Source: Ministeria vibrans ATCC 50519 (Eukaryota; Opisthokonta; Filasterea). From it: a DNA stretch of 51,766 nt. The stretch's first letter is position 1; every line of letters starts with the position of its first letter. The notes beneath the pieces were generated by a model. It was given only the letters and a program-made list of their open reading frames with translations. It was not told the origin of the DNA and ran no database searches. Of the stretch, positions 23,037-33,750 are shown piece after piece. Position numbers and translations under genes: made by a program. The stretch is from positions 185,591 to 237,356 of the forward strand of contig CALSCP010001674.1 of the NCBI GenBank assembly GCA_943704425.1, in the 5' to 3' direction.

Positions 23037-23721
23037 TAACGGAGAAGAGAGAGAGAGAGAGAGATGTATGTATATCTTTTTAAAAAAATTCTTATACTTC
23101 TGTATCAAAAGAATAATGTATAATATCTTCATTGTATTATTTCTTCTCTGGTAAGCTTTTTTCATTTATGCCTATATTCTTAGGCGGTTTTGTTGTCGCT
23201 TTTGGTTGTGTGATTGATAATAAATTGGAAATGTCTTCTTCTTCTTCATTTACTCCATTCCCCCTCTTGTTTATCGCGCCAACCGCCACATTCCACCACA
23301 GCCGAGCTCCTCGAGCTCCACTTGCTACTTCTTCATCACCTTCTCAAAATCAATGAAGAAGCGTTATGTTACTATAGTGTATACTCAATACTCCGAACAA
23401 GGTCATGTACGAAATGTGAACACTGCACAAAATGTGAACAATCCAATAAATAAAACATACTAAATCGCCACAGAGCGCCCCATTAACCACTTTAGTCAGA
23501 TTTTTTCCCAAATCTGTCGGTCTTCCTTGGAGCAGTACCTATGGGATGATGGTAATTTGTATGACGAAAAGGGGCTCACTGAGACAATTTCGACGAAACC
23601 CCGTTGAAACCCCCGCCTCCTTTTTCGCTTTGTCAGCGGTGTTGCTCTGACACACAGCGCTGTATTATAGACTGAAAGTCTTCTGTTGACTTGTATCAAC
23701 GAAAGGTTACTTGAAAGTTAG
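23037..23721. other. Intergenic region between convergent MFS and EGF genes
   Basis: AT-rich 3' flanks with a short (GA) run at 23046-23063. No credible gene; the short plus-strand frames around 23132-23450 lack splice or family support. Confidence 0.5.
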
Positions 23722-24362
23722 TTAAAAGGGCCCGAGCTCACAATCATCACCTATGTATCCATTCGTGCATGAACACTCATAAGAGCCAACTGAAATCAAA
23801 AACACAATGCAATCAATCTTAGAACACCACTCAGTGCCTCCTTACCTTGTGCCTCAGAGCAACTTCCGCCGTTCTGACAGGGTAACGAATCACATTCTGT
23901 CACGTCGGATTCACATTCACTGCCGGAGTATCCACTGACACACGTACAAGTGTACGAGTCCGTAGCACTCTGACACACTCCTCCATTCTGACACGGTGAC
24001 GAATCACAGGTAGGCAACGCTTGGTCGCACAGTGCTCCAGTGAAAAAGGCGGCGCAAGAGCACACAAACGAATTGCCTTGCAGCGAGCATGCCGCGCCGT
24101 TTTGACACGGTTGCGACGCGCAAGAGCCTAGAACCTGTGCTTCCATTGCTAGTATGCGCGCTAGGATCGGTGAAAGAAGACTGTTCATCTCGCTTTCGGT
24201 CAAAACGCGCTCGCTGTTAACAAAAATGTCACGGCTCGAAAGCACGCTTCTATTCTCCGCTGGCGACATTATGAGGTCGCCATCGGTATTCCAAATGGAA
24301 GCGTCGTTTGAGGCGAAGGCAGTCGCCGTGAAAACAAGCGTCAGAGCTGCGATGTTGCGCAT
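23722..24362 (-). CDS. Secreted protein with three EGF-like domains
   Basis: Two exons (23846-24362 and 23722-23789), 194 aa. Signal peptide MRNIAALTLVFTATAFA, then about 70 residues without a recognised fold, then three EGF modules each with the pattern C-x5-CQNG-x-C...CxC...GxxC: starting at CASQPCQNG, CDSSPCQNG and CDSLPCQNG. The intron splits the third module, and the second exon completes it (YECSCTNGYIGDDC) before TAA. No transmembrane segment is visible, so secreted or matrix protein is likely. Calcium-binding consensus residues are not obvious. The start ATG is 400 bp from the divergent PPR-like gene. Confidence 0.8.
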
Positions 24363-24761
24363 TATATCAAAGCGCTTGTGAAAGGGACAATCGAGCGAAA
24401 CTCGCCCTTTGTGCAAAGGATGAATAAATATTAATGATCAAAAGGAAGTTAAGTTTTTGCGACTTATGAGTTACGAGGTCACCATTTCTAACGTAATGAC
24501 GGTACTTGCACACTGGCGAGTGCCGAGTGGCGAATGTGTCAGCGGTTATAATATGAGTCAAGTCTTTTTTCATTCATTCCAGCTCTATCTCGCCACCCCG
24601 GTCCCCGGATTTAACAGAGAACTGGGTATTGAACGATACCTCATACCTTCGTACGGAGAAGCACGGAGTAGTCATTCTTGTTTTCGCGCGGTGACTGTGA
24701 TTAATACTGATTATCTCGATTCAACTCATTCACTTTTGTTTGTTTTTGTACGTAATTAAGT

Positions 24762-26481
24762 ATGCTTTCGACCGCTACCCGACGCTTTGCGTTGGGGATG
24801 CGCATGTACTCGTCTGGATGTCAGTCCGCGGAAAGTGCTACGAAACGCAGCAAAGCGCCTCAGTCGGCGTACCGTCCATCACCCTTGCCCTCAGGTACCC
24901 TCGTGCCCCGTCCCCTTGCCTCGCCCGCACTCACCTTGTCCATCTGCACCCCCTCCCGCCGATGCAGTCGCTGATTCGGACGAGAGTCTCCTGAATCGCA
25001 TTGACGGCGTCAATCTCGTGTCGGACCTTTGCCTTTCGGCTCTCACCGCTAAATACTGCCAGCAGCAACGCTTCGACTCTGCTCAGCAGCTTATCAAGAT
25101 TGCCGAGGCCCTTGTCGCGGACAAAAAGGACGGCGAGGGGCGCCGCCAACGCAGATTCATGGTGGGTGCGCACCACGCATTGATTGCGGGACTGTGCACG
25201 CACGGCCGCCTCGACGAGGCCTTCTCATTAGCATCGCACACCATCCGGAAGGACCTCCCGCTGAGCAGCGAGGTGCGCTCGCGTCTCGTTGACTGCTTCA
25301 TCAATGAGAATCGTCTCGAGGAAGCCATCTTTGCCACGGGAGTGTTCACACGACCAAAGCTTACGCCTCTGTCGCTTCCCATCATGTTCAAGCTGTACAC
25401 AACCACCGCCAAGCTAGGCAATGCCGATGCAATCGATAGCCTCAACGAAGCGCTGCGCGAACGAACTGTCAAGCGGTCGGAGGGCAACCGGAAAAGCATC
25501 CAGTTCGCCTTAGACTTGCTCGCCATCACCGATCCCACCGAAGGCGCCTCCTTGATTGCAAATGCCAACGGAAACGACATCATACTCACACCACACCTGT
25601 GCGACGCAATTGTTCACACACTTATCCGGCTCAACCACCCCATGGCTGCCGGCGTGCGGCTCATCCAGTGGCTTGGAAACCAGAATGCGCACTTGTACGT
25701 GCCTCAGTCCACCTGCTGGGGTCTCGCGCGCGTCCTCTTTGGTCTGGGCATCACCGGACTGCCCGTGCGTCTTCTCAAACTTGCCCGTGACTCATTCATC
25801 GAACAGCACGCGTCCACTCCAGTGCCCTTTACGTCTCTCCGGCACATCCAATCGCTCATTAAAGTCACGTCCATCTCTGGCAATGGCTCTGCCCTTCTCA
25901 GTGTTGTCGACACATTTCTCATTCCCCGTCTCTCCCAACTCCCCGCACAGTCCCGCCACCGCCATCGCAGCGTCAACGCCCGCATCGAACCTTTCCTCGC
26001 CTGTGCTCACCTACGCGACCCTCTCACCCTCGAGTCGCTCCTTAGTCGCGGCTCGGTTCTCTTTGACCCGCTCACCGACTCGCCCCGTCTCACACGCCAC
26101 GTCCTTGCCGCCAGCATTCGCTGCAACACCCCCGACACCACGCTCTCCCTTCTCCTCACCGCTCTCCCCCACTTTCCTCCTTCACTCGCCCTCCTCTCTC
26201 TCTCCTCTGCTCTCCCTTCTTTCTCCCACTCCACATCACACCTTTCCTCTCTCATCCACTCTCAGTCCCATCTCAGCCTCACTGACCCCTCCGCTCTTGC
26301 TCCCATTCTTCGCTCCCATCTCTCCAGTCTGTTTCCCGCTCAAAATTCCTCTGAGCTCTCCTCCGCACTCACTACTCTCCTCACAACTCCCGCTCCCTCA
26401 GACTCACAACGCTCTCTCTGTCTCTCTCTTCTTACTTCGCTCACTTCTTCCCAATTAACTGTACAATCAAATGAACATTAA
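24762..26481 (+). CDS. PPR/TPR-like helical-repeat protein, probably mitochondrial
   Basis: Exons 24762-24894 and 24968-26481, 548 aa, separated by a 73-bp intron. The N-terminus MLSTATRRFALGMRMYSSG is rich in Arg and Ser and lacks acids, as in a mitochondrial presequence. The body shows pentatricopeptide-like helix pairs, for example HHALIAGLCTHGRLDEAFSL, SRLVDCFINENRLEEAIFA and LYTTTAKLGNADAIDSLNEA. This suggests RNA binding in the mitochondrion, but the repeats are degenerate and the call rests on pattern, not on a family match. The C-terminal about 130 residues are Ser/Leu/Pro-rich with strongly C/T-biased codons. It ends TAA, 29 bp from the convergent C2CD5-like stop. Confidence 0.65.
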
Positions 26482-26510
26482 AAATTATTATTATTAAAGT
26501 CCTCTTTGTA

Positions 26511-26980
26511 TTACACATTGGAACTGTGAAGAGTGTCCAAATCCAAATCAGTTCGCTCAATCGGTTCAAAATCGTCCTTTTCCTCTCCTTCTTCCTCCTC
26601 TTCTTCTGAGCTGTTCTCTGAGATGCAGTCCTTGTGCGGCTGATCGGAGACCACTTCGAGCGCATCACCACTCAGCACAAGCAACAAATACGCCTAAACA
26701 GAGAAAAAAATTGAGTGAGAGGTTGTTAGACCCCCCTATTGGGTGTCAACTAATTTCTTACCGAGTTTCTTCCTTGTGAGTCAATGACGGCCGTACGATC
26801 AAGTGAGTAGCACGACAGCAGATTCCCTCCCAACGCGGCCACATGAGCGCGCAGAATCGCAAGTCCCTCCATCATTGCCACATGTACAAAGGAAGACTAC
26901 AAAATAGATTACAATCAATATTAAGCATTAAGAACACCAATCAAGCACTAAACACATACACACACACACACACACACACA

Positions 26981-27038
<58 letters not shown>

Positions 27039-27480
27039 CACTTACGAGTCCTCCTGTGTCGCGCACAGACGACCCAGTCGATTCTTTGATCACAAACTGG
27101 GTGACATGACCGAGGAAGCGGGTGACAGACCATGAGCCTTCGCTGCAGCTGGTGATGATGACACGACGAATAGGCGGAGGGGTCGAGGTAGTCGCAGTTG
27201 AGAGGAGCGCCTGAGAGGTGCGTTGGGATGATGCGTGCGCAAGTGAATGCGGATGATGGTGCTGAGGGGTCTGTGGGAGGGACTGCGTTGCGGTGGGCGG
27301 TTGTTGTGACGAGTGTGAGTGTGAGCGTGTCGTCTGAGGTGTGTTGGTTGCGTTGGTGTTTGTGGTGCTCGTAAGACCGTCGCTTCCCTGTCGCGCGTGA
27401 TGTCGTGCAAAACTTGCGCTCGTCTGTTCACCATCGACAGAAGTGGTATCATCAAGCTCAAACTGCAACTGAAAAGGGGG

Positions 27481-27523
<43 letters not shown>

Positions 27524-29237
27524 AGAAACAAAGTGATAGAGAGAAAAACAAAGTGATAGAGAGAAAAACAAAGTGATAGAGAAAAAACAAAGTGATAGAG
27601 AGAGAGGGAAAGAGAGAGAGAAAAAAAACAAAGTGATAGAGAGAGAGAGGGAGAGAGAGGTTGAGCGTGTATGTGGTACGTCGTCACTGGTCGCTGAGTC
27701 GTGTGAGAGTAGACGACGACGGGCAGAGCGAGGATGGCCGGAACGGGCGAGAGGGTGGAACAGCGGCGCAGGCGCAGCCGATGAAATGCCCGGCGCCAGA
27801 TACGCAAGAAGATTGGCTCTATTACATTAAATTAGAAAACAACAAATTAGTGTACAAAAAGAGACGGTCGAAACATCGAAAGCGTTCAAATTACCTGTTC
27901 TCCATTGACACATTGGGTGGGAATGTGAGAGAGACTGCACAAGTTGCGACAATGTCAAGCGCACCAGAGTCTAATTAAATGAAGGTTTGTTAATAGATAT
28001 CGCGTTTAATCCTTTTGACGGTACCCAATGAGAGTTCATAGCGAAAGTTTGAGAGAGAGACGGGCCATAGAGGTTTGAGCTTGAGCCAAAAGGACTGATG
28101 AAGAGAGTTACAAGCGTCGCTAAGCTGACGGGTGAGCGACATTGGCGAAGGAGACGCAAAGGTCACACGACTGTGAATAAGAGAAAAGATGATGATTGTG
28201 TGAGTGGTAAATTGAGCCAGTGTATGATTGTAGTGTGTGAAATGGTGAGTGAGCGACAACGAGAACAGTCAGTGCGACAAATGATTGAGTCACAATGAGT
28301 GAATGAGTCGTCACAATGAGTGAATGGGTCAGCAAATGGTTGAGTCACAATGAGTAAATGATATGAGAGGACGGCAAGTCCGTTGCAGTGCGACAGATGG
28401 GGCAGAGATCCAGTTGGTTGTAAGAGACGTACTGGAAAGCAGTGAGTTGCTGGACATGCACTGGCTTGCGCGATCCTCCCACATCGCCCGGATGAGCCTC
28501 GCACGAACTGAACAGCACTGACTCGTCCGGAATCGCATCAAAAAGCAGTGCCTTCAAGAACCAAAGAAGAAAAAATTAGAATGGCAAATAGTGCACGTCA
28601 AACAACGGACCAATTGCTCTTCGTCTGTTTCGTCGTCGATTTCAACAATAAAAGCCGTGCGCGACTCATCTTCTTCAGGACCCAAATCACCACCGTCACT
28701 CTCACCAGAGCTACACAAAGAAACAAAGTGTGAGTTGGAGAGCTGCTTCGTGAGTGCGACTCAATCAGAAAACAAGTCGAGAGTCAGGCAATCTCTGCCA
28801 GTGTGTGTGTGTGTCTGTGTCTATAATGACCTGCTTGACGCATCATCGTCTCTGTCATCCCCAGTCCCGACAGGTGACCCTGACACAGCCCGTACTCGTC
28901 CATTCGTCACTCGTTCAACTTGCATTGCCTTCCACGCGCTAATCCGACTCCTGCCACAAAAAGTCACACACACACACACAAACCACACAAATGAGTTATT
29001 CCAACTTTTATTTCTTCTCTCTGCTCTTAAACTGGTATGCCTCTTGTGTTTACCGATTTGACTCGCTTTGTTCTTCAACGCGTCTCTTCAGTTCCAGCTA
29101 CAAAAAACGAAAAAAAATCAGCAAAATCGATTAAAAAATGCACAAAACGATCAAGTTCTTACAATATTCTCATCGGTTGTGTCCACATTGGGCGAAATTC
29201 GCACAGTGGATGGCATTGGAAGGGCAGCAACAAGCAT
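26511..29237 (-). CDS. C2CD5: C2CD5-like protein, C-terminal half (5' part missing)
   Basis: Animal C2CD5 (CDP138) is a C2-domain protein in GLUT4 vesicle traffic. Eleven exons on the minus strand (29163-29237, 29054-29097, 28831-28950, 28611-28710, 28433-28551, 28025-28170, 27895-27970, 27680-27818, 27046-27468, 26762-26896, 26511-26693) keep frame for 519 aa. Matches in order: LVAALPMPSTVRI; FIVEIDDETDEEQL; SLHQSFWLKLKPLWPVSL; EGLAILRAHVAALGGN with YLLLVLSGDALEVV near the end. The N-terminal C2 domain and the first half of the family (about 450 residues) are absent: upstream come CA/CT-rich repeats and then DBR1. The donor of exon 28611-28710 (GTCCGT) is weak. Function here is inferred from homology only. 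Confidence 0.75.
26957..27036. repeat. Compound (AC)n(TC)n(TA)n microsatellite
   Basis: Three dinucleotide tracts in tandem within an intron of the C2CD5-like gene (26897-27045). Confidence 0.92.
27487..27660. repeat. GA repeat with AAACAAAGTGATAGAGAG motif copies
   Basis: Intronic purine-rich block with at least five copies of AACAAAGTGATAGAGAG. It is the reverse complement of the motif seen beside CT tracts elsewhere. Confidence 0.88.
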
Positions 29238-29410
29238 CTACAGACACAGTGAAAACACAAAGATGAGACACACACAGAGACAGTAAGAACACACAGACAC
29301 AGTACAGACACAGACACAGACAATACAGATGCAAGACAGTGTCCAACTGCGATTGGGGTGACAGCTCAACAGTGGTAATAAAACTCACTCACACACACAC
29401 ATACACACAC

Positions 29411-29425
29411 ACTCTCTCTATCACT

Positions 29426-29516
<91 letters not shown>

Positions 29517-29590
29517 ACTTTGTTTCTTTCTCCCTCCTTTCTCTCTCTCTCTCAAACTTTCTCTCTCTCTCTCTCAAACTCTCTCTCTCG
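29411..29590. repeat. CT microsatellite between DBR1 and C2CD5 fragments
   Basis: About 85 bp of (CT)n with TATCACTTTGTTTCT on its left and GTCACTTTGTTTCTTTCTCC on its right, preceded by a (CA)n tract (about 29388-29411). It lies at the point where the DBR1 frame stops and the C2CD5-like gene starts. Confidence 0.92.
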
Positions 29591-29602
29591 TTCTTTTTGT
29601 AC

Positions 29603-30259
29603 TGGTAGTGAGCTGGATTGAAAATGCCCGATTGACCAGTGATGCGCAGACCGCCGAAACGCACTGAGCCTGCATAGCCCAAATAGTAGATGTTGGGTGC
29701 AACCCAGCCGCCGTGGGGCAAGGACTGTAGATAGCCAGAGGCCTACACAGAGAGCAAATGGTGTAATTAGGAATAAAATCAAAATTGAGTGTGTCAAGTC
29801 AAGTCAAGTCAAGAACAGACGAACCTCATGATTTCCGCCGATGAAAATGGTCAACATCGGCGCAACTCGTTTTCCCGTGAAATACTCGTGGAAATCCTTC
29901 ATCTCGCGGTACTTGGGGGGGCATGCCATCTGGTGCATGTCCGACTCGTTGCGAATCGACTCAAAATCACCGCAGCACAGAAGCAGGTCGACTTTGAACC
30001 CTTGCGCGTCCTAACGCAAAAAAAAAGAGAGGGAAAGAAAGAAAACGAGAGAGCACAGGCGAGAGAGAGAGACGGAGAGACAAGGAGACGGTCAGGTGGC
30101 AGCGGATGCCGGTGATGCAGCGCACCTCTGCATGGGCGATTGTCTCGTAGATGCGATTGAGGTCTCCGTGACAGCATCCTTCCACAGCAATCTGCAACAA
30201 TGATGGGGGGGTTACGCTCTCTCCGTGGCATCACAACTTCATACATTGATATGCTCCAT
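29603..30259 (-). CDS. DBR1: Lariat debranching enzyme DBR1, N-terminal part only
   Basis: Metallophosphoesterase that opens the 2'-5' bond of intron lariats in the nucleus. Exons 30245-30259 (short, tentative start MEHIN), 30126-30191, 29825-30010 and 29603-29742 give about 135 residues. Metal-site motifs are present: [49 protein letters not shown]; then [17 protein letters not shown] and [10 protein letters not shown]. The next exon should carry the HDWP-type motif and the later catalytic histidines, but after the donor at 29602 only CT repeat and the C2CD5-like exons follow. So this copy lacks about two thirds of the protein in the window. Broken gene or assembly join. Confidence 0.8.
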
Positions 30260-30577
30260 CTGACTCCAACAAAGATTAAAATAGAAGTTGAGAAGGTGTA
30301 AAGAAGTGAATATTTTCAATCTTGAATTGACTAAGTTCACACCAGTTGGTTTGGACAGAAAGAGATAGTAGCGACTCACTCAGAAGCCTCACACTCTCAC
30401 TCCCTCAATCATCTCAGTAAGTCCCAGAAGTTTTTCTACTGGATCTAAAGTCTGCACTAGCCACTGAGTGTTCAGAACAGGTTATCAGTCGGTTTCATTT
30501 CTGTGTCTCTCGAGAACAATTGAAAAAAATGGCGCACTCTCTCTCTCTCTCATTCTCTCTCTCAAAAATCATACGCA
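30260..30577. other. Intergenic region between DBR1 and the GTPase gene
   Basis: No gene seen. Short CT-rich patch near 30537-30562 beside the 3' end of the dynamin-like gene. Confidence 0.5.
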
Positions 30578-32950
30578 TCACAGCTTCTTTTTATCCCTTG
30601 CAATTGCATGATCCTTCTCACAAATGTCCTCGATGCTCATCTTCAGCTTGGTGTGCATCGCGTCGACTTGGACAGACAGTTCGCGGAGTGCGGCCAATTT
30701 GGCGCTATTCGCCTCAGCCTCTTCCTCGAGCTTCTCGAGGGCGATTGCCTCTTCAAGCAACGACGTCACTTCAATTTCAAGATGCTGACGAATGGAATCC
30801 TTGCCGCGCATCATCTCATTGCGATACTCATCGACAATGCTCTTCAAGTTGTAGTCGAGCGCACTCGCATAGCGATCCTTGACACGCTGGCGAATCCAAC
30901 TTGGAACGACATCGGCACTGGTTACCATTGCCACCAGGCTATCAAACAGCACATCAACGGGACCCGTGAGGCATGCCATGAGGCTCATGCGCGTGGGAAG
31001 CCAGCTTGAGCGGTTGAGCGCCTCAGTGACGTCATGGAGAAACTCGGCCGACGACGAGGGCTCCTCGGGACAGCCTGTATGCGCCAGATTGTCGCTCTTG
31101 GCGCGACTCCCGAATGCAATCTGCTGTGTGGCATCGAGACGCGTCCACATGCGATGCATACACTCCCCAATCGTTTCAGTGCTGCCCTCGGCCTTGGGGG
31201 AGAGCTTGCCGTCCAGGAGATCTGACCAAAACTTGAACACAGTCTCCTTAGCCATGTTGGTCCACGTCTGCTGAGACGCAATCTCTACAGCCGCCTGTTT
31301 CGCATGGTTGAAGCAGTTGGTCATAAACTTCCGACGGTTCTTTATCGTGTTGCCCATGTATTGGGTAATGGCACAGGGAACCAAATCGATGCGCCTGTTC
31401 ACCTCATGCGTCAGCTGTGGCACCAAATCGTCAAACTCGCTGACAACCATTTCGATCGCGGCGTCCACCTCCGTATTGAACGACTCGTGAAGCATAAGCT
31501 GCACCGCTCTCGCACCTGCGCGGATCATCCGCGCACGATCAGGGTCAGGCTTGATCTGGCGCACGTGAGACTGCACCAGACGCTGTGTCACGGAAAGGTG
31601 ATCATGGATTCGGGCTTTGAGCTGCTCGCCACGCCATCGGGCCACCTCTCGCGCCTCCCCAGCAATGTCTTGACGCAACATTACCATGGCGTCGTTGTCG
31701 ACGTTCTCGGGCAACGGCTTATACTTGTACTTCAACCTACGTCGCGCTGATAGAATCGAGCGCAGAGCAGGGTCGGCGTCCACTCGCTTGAGACCGCACC
31801 CGTCCGTGCCAAAGCGCGCAAGGAAACGACGGCGGCTCGATTCGTTGCCACAGTATAAATCTAGCTCAAGCAGTCGTGTGCCAATCTGCTTCATAATGCC
31901 CTCGCGGTAACGCTCGTTTCGCCAGCGCTCAAGCAGTGCGTCCTGCTTGTCAAAGTCGAGGTTGTCAAAATGCTTAAACTCCGCGTCACGCTCTGGCAGC
32001 GTGCTTGGCTCTGCCGACCTGAGACGCTCTGCCATCTCGTGAATGTTGCGAACAAGCTCGCTTTCTTCTTCGTCCGCCGGCATCATAATTGTGTTGAGAC
32101 GATTCACCACGATGAAGAGTCGCTCCGGCTCAATGTGCTCGGTCAGGGCGCGCAAATAAATCATGTCCTCCTGAGTGACCTGTGCACTGGCATTCAGCAC
32201 GTACACGAGCATGTGAGCATTCTCAAGGCTATCCTTGCGCAAGGTGTCGCTGCTGATGCATTGATTGAGTCCCGGTAAATCGATCAAGCTCAAAGTTGCG
32301 CCCAAAAAGGGATGCGAGGGAACTTGGACAACAACCTTTTGAAACGTCTGATCGTCCTCATGGTCGACGTCGTTGGCAACGCCGGCGCTGCTAGCATGGT
32401 CGTCGCTGTCGTTGGTGTCGTCATTTTTCGTGGAGTTGGCATCGTCGGTGGTGCACGTCGTAGCACTATGGTCTGAGTCCTCGGAAGGCGGGACATTGCG
32501 GTCGAATCCGACGTGCTTTTCCAGCTCTCGTGCCAGAGTCGTGTTGTGTCCACCTTCGCGGCTGCTGTGGATATGTTGAAGGCTCTCCGTGTCCAACGGA
32601 ACGGAAACGCCTCGCGTGGATCCACGAGTGAAGCCGGTCACGTTGAATTGGTGATAATCGCGATCAGGGTCGACAACACCCGCAAATTCCGTCATAACCG
32701 CCGTCGTGGGTTGCGATCCCGACGGCGCAAACACGCCCCACAATAAGACGTTGTTCAAGGTACTTTTGCCGCTGTTACCCTCGCCCGCAAGAAGAATGCG
32801 GACGTGTGGGTCGCGAAAAGACTTGATTTCGTCCAAAAGTATCTGCCGAGTTTGCTCTATTTGAAGACGCTCATTTGCGGTCTGTATCGCGCGATCTGAT
32901 ACATCACACAGCAGTGCGTATATTTTATCGATGATTGCACGATCGGACAT
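30578..32950 (-). CDS. Dynamin-superfamily-like large GTPase
   Basis: Intronless gene, 790 aa. GTPase motifs: P-loop GEGNSGKS at residues 56-63, a Thr-containing switch (PTTAVMTE, about 81-88), DLPG at 224-227 and a G4-like NRLN at about 283-286. An acidic Ser/Asp-rich insert (about residues 155-200) splits the G domain. The rest is helical with a C-terminal coiled coil (about 745-785, EEAIALEKLEEEAEANSAKL). Overall it resembles membrane-remodelling dynamin-like proteins of the mitofusin/bacterial-DLP style, but I see no clear transmembrane pair, so membrane target and role are unknown. The ATG at 32950 starts a frame that is open to the TGA with no introns, unlike its neighbours. Confidence 0.7.
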   Translation of the reverse strand: MSDRAIIDKIYALLCDVSDRAIQTANERLQIEQTRQILLDEIKSFRDPHVRILLAGEGNSGKSTLNNVLLWGVFAPSGSQPTTAVMTEFAGVVDPDRDYHQFNVTGFTRGSTRGVSVPLDTESLQHIHSSREGGHNTTLARELEKHVGFDRNVPPSEDSDHSATTCTTDDANSTKNDDTNDSDDHASSAGVANDVDHEDDQTFQKVVVQVPSHPFLGATLSLIDLPGLNQCISSDTLRKDSLENAHMLVYVLNASAQVTQEDMIYLRALTEHIEPERLFIVVNRLNTIMMPADEEESELVRNIHEMAERLRSAEPSTLPERDAEFKHFDNLDFDKQDALLERWRNERYREGIMKQIGTRLLELDLYCGNESSRRRFLARFGTDGCGLKRVDADPALRSILSARRRLKYKYKPLPENVDNDAMVMLRQDIAGEAREVARWRGEQLKARIHDHLSVTQRLVQSHVRQIKPDPDRARMIRAGARAVQLMLHESFNTEVDAAIEMVVSEFDDLVPQLTHEVNRRIDLVPCAITQYMGNTIKNRRKFMTNCFNHAKQAAVEIASQQTWTNMAKETVFKFWSDLLDGKLSPKAEGSTETIGECMHRMWTRLDATQQIAFGSRAKSDNLAHTGCPEEPSSSAEFLHDVTEALNRSSWLPTRMSLMACLTGPVDVLFDSLVAMVTSADVVPSWIRQRVKDRYASALDYNLKSIVDEYRNEMMRGKDSIRQHLEIEVTSLLEEAIALEKLEEEAEANSAKLAALRELSVQVDAMHTKLKMSIEDICEKDHAIARDKKKL

Positions 32951-33750
32951 GAAAAAAAAAAAACTGTCTCGACCAGTCGGACAACAATCGACCCTCAAAT
33001 AAAGTCGAGGGACGAATTTTGGACGAATAATTAATAATAATAATTACAAATGAATATTATAATCATGGCGGTCTGGTTGTGTCTTCGCGTGGTGACTGTA
33101 TCATTAATAAATGGGTTGTATTCCTCTTCTTCAATTTATAATTAATAAATTTATTATGTTTTTTATCCTTCCTTGACTTTTCTAAACTTTTCGATTTATT
33201 TTTATACGTCTCAGGCGACAGACGGAGACAGACTCCAGGGTTGCGCATTTACAAGTGGTAACAAGCGAGTTCGGGTGGCAAGTAGTAAGTCTTACAAGTA
33301 GTAAATCTTGTCTGGGAGGGGTAAGTACGCTTACTTCCGTTAAGACTCACTTACTACTGGTAAGTTGTAGAAGAAGAATACAACTCATTTTACATTTATT
33401 CATTTTACAGTCACCAGATCTACACAAAAGCACAAGAAAAGAAAAACGATGCTCCTTAAAACTAAAACTCCCATACTTTTGGTTCACTTTTGGCTACGTT
33501 CCGCGTTTGTGCTTGTTCACGACGCAGCCAAGTCATCTTGAGCCCTGGAGAGTACCGTCCATTTTACTTGAGCATGGTGTTGCGATAGACAGTCCTTGGT
33601 TTGCGAGCCATGCAATCATATGGCGCCGGCGCGTTGTTCACACTGATCTTCAATCTTGATTGACTATTGTTTAATAATTTTTTTGTCAACGACACGAAAC
33701 TCGCGCTCGACGCCCCCCCTCTCTCTCCAATACCACCAATCCAATCCACC
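32951..33750. other. Intergenic region between GTPase and urate oxidase genes
   Basis: Very AT-rich at 33020-33200. It contains the inverted-repeat element described separately and a short local repeat of AAGTAGTAAGTCTTAC type near 33276-33310. Shared upstream region of two divergent genes. Confidence 0.5.
33089..33393. repeat. Possible MITE-like element with imperfect inverted ends
   Basis: The left end GGTGACTGTATCATTAATAA followed by ATGGGTTGTATTC recurs 17.7 kb away at 50807-50841 for about 35 identical bases. The right end (about 33368-33393, TAGAAGAAGAATACAAC) is the reverse complement of the sequence that follows that motif in the distant copy. No transposase frame inside. Confidence 0.4.

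Noticed and set aside
28098-28298. Plus-strand short frame at the C2CD5 locus
   Set aside because: Antisense to a supported exon and made of GAGTGA-type repeats.
29310-29388. Extra C2CD5 exon upstream of 29237 (VELSPQSQLDTVLHL frame)
   Set aside because: The frame runs into CTGTGT repeats and no donor gives the correct phase to the next exon.
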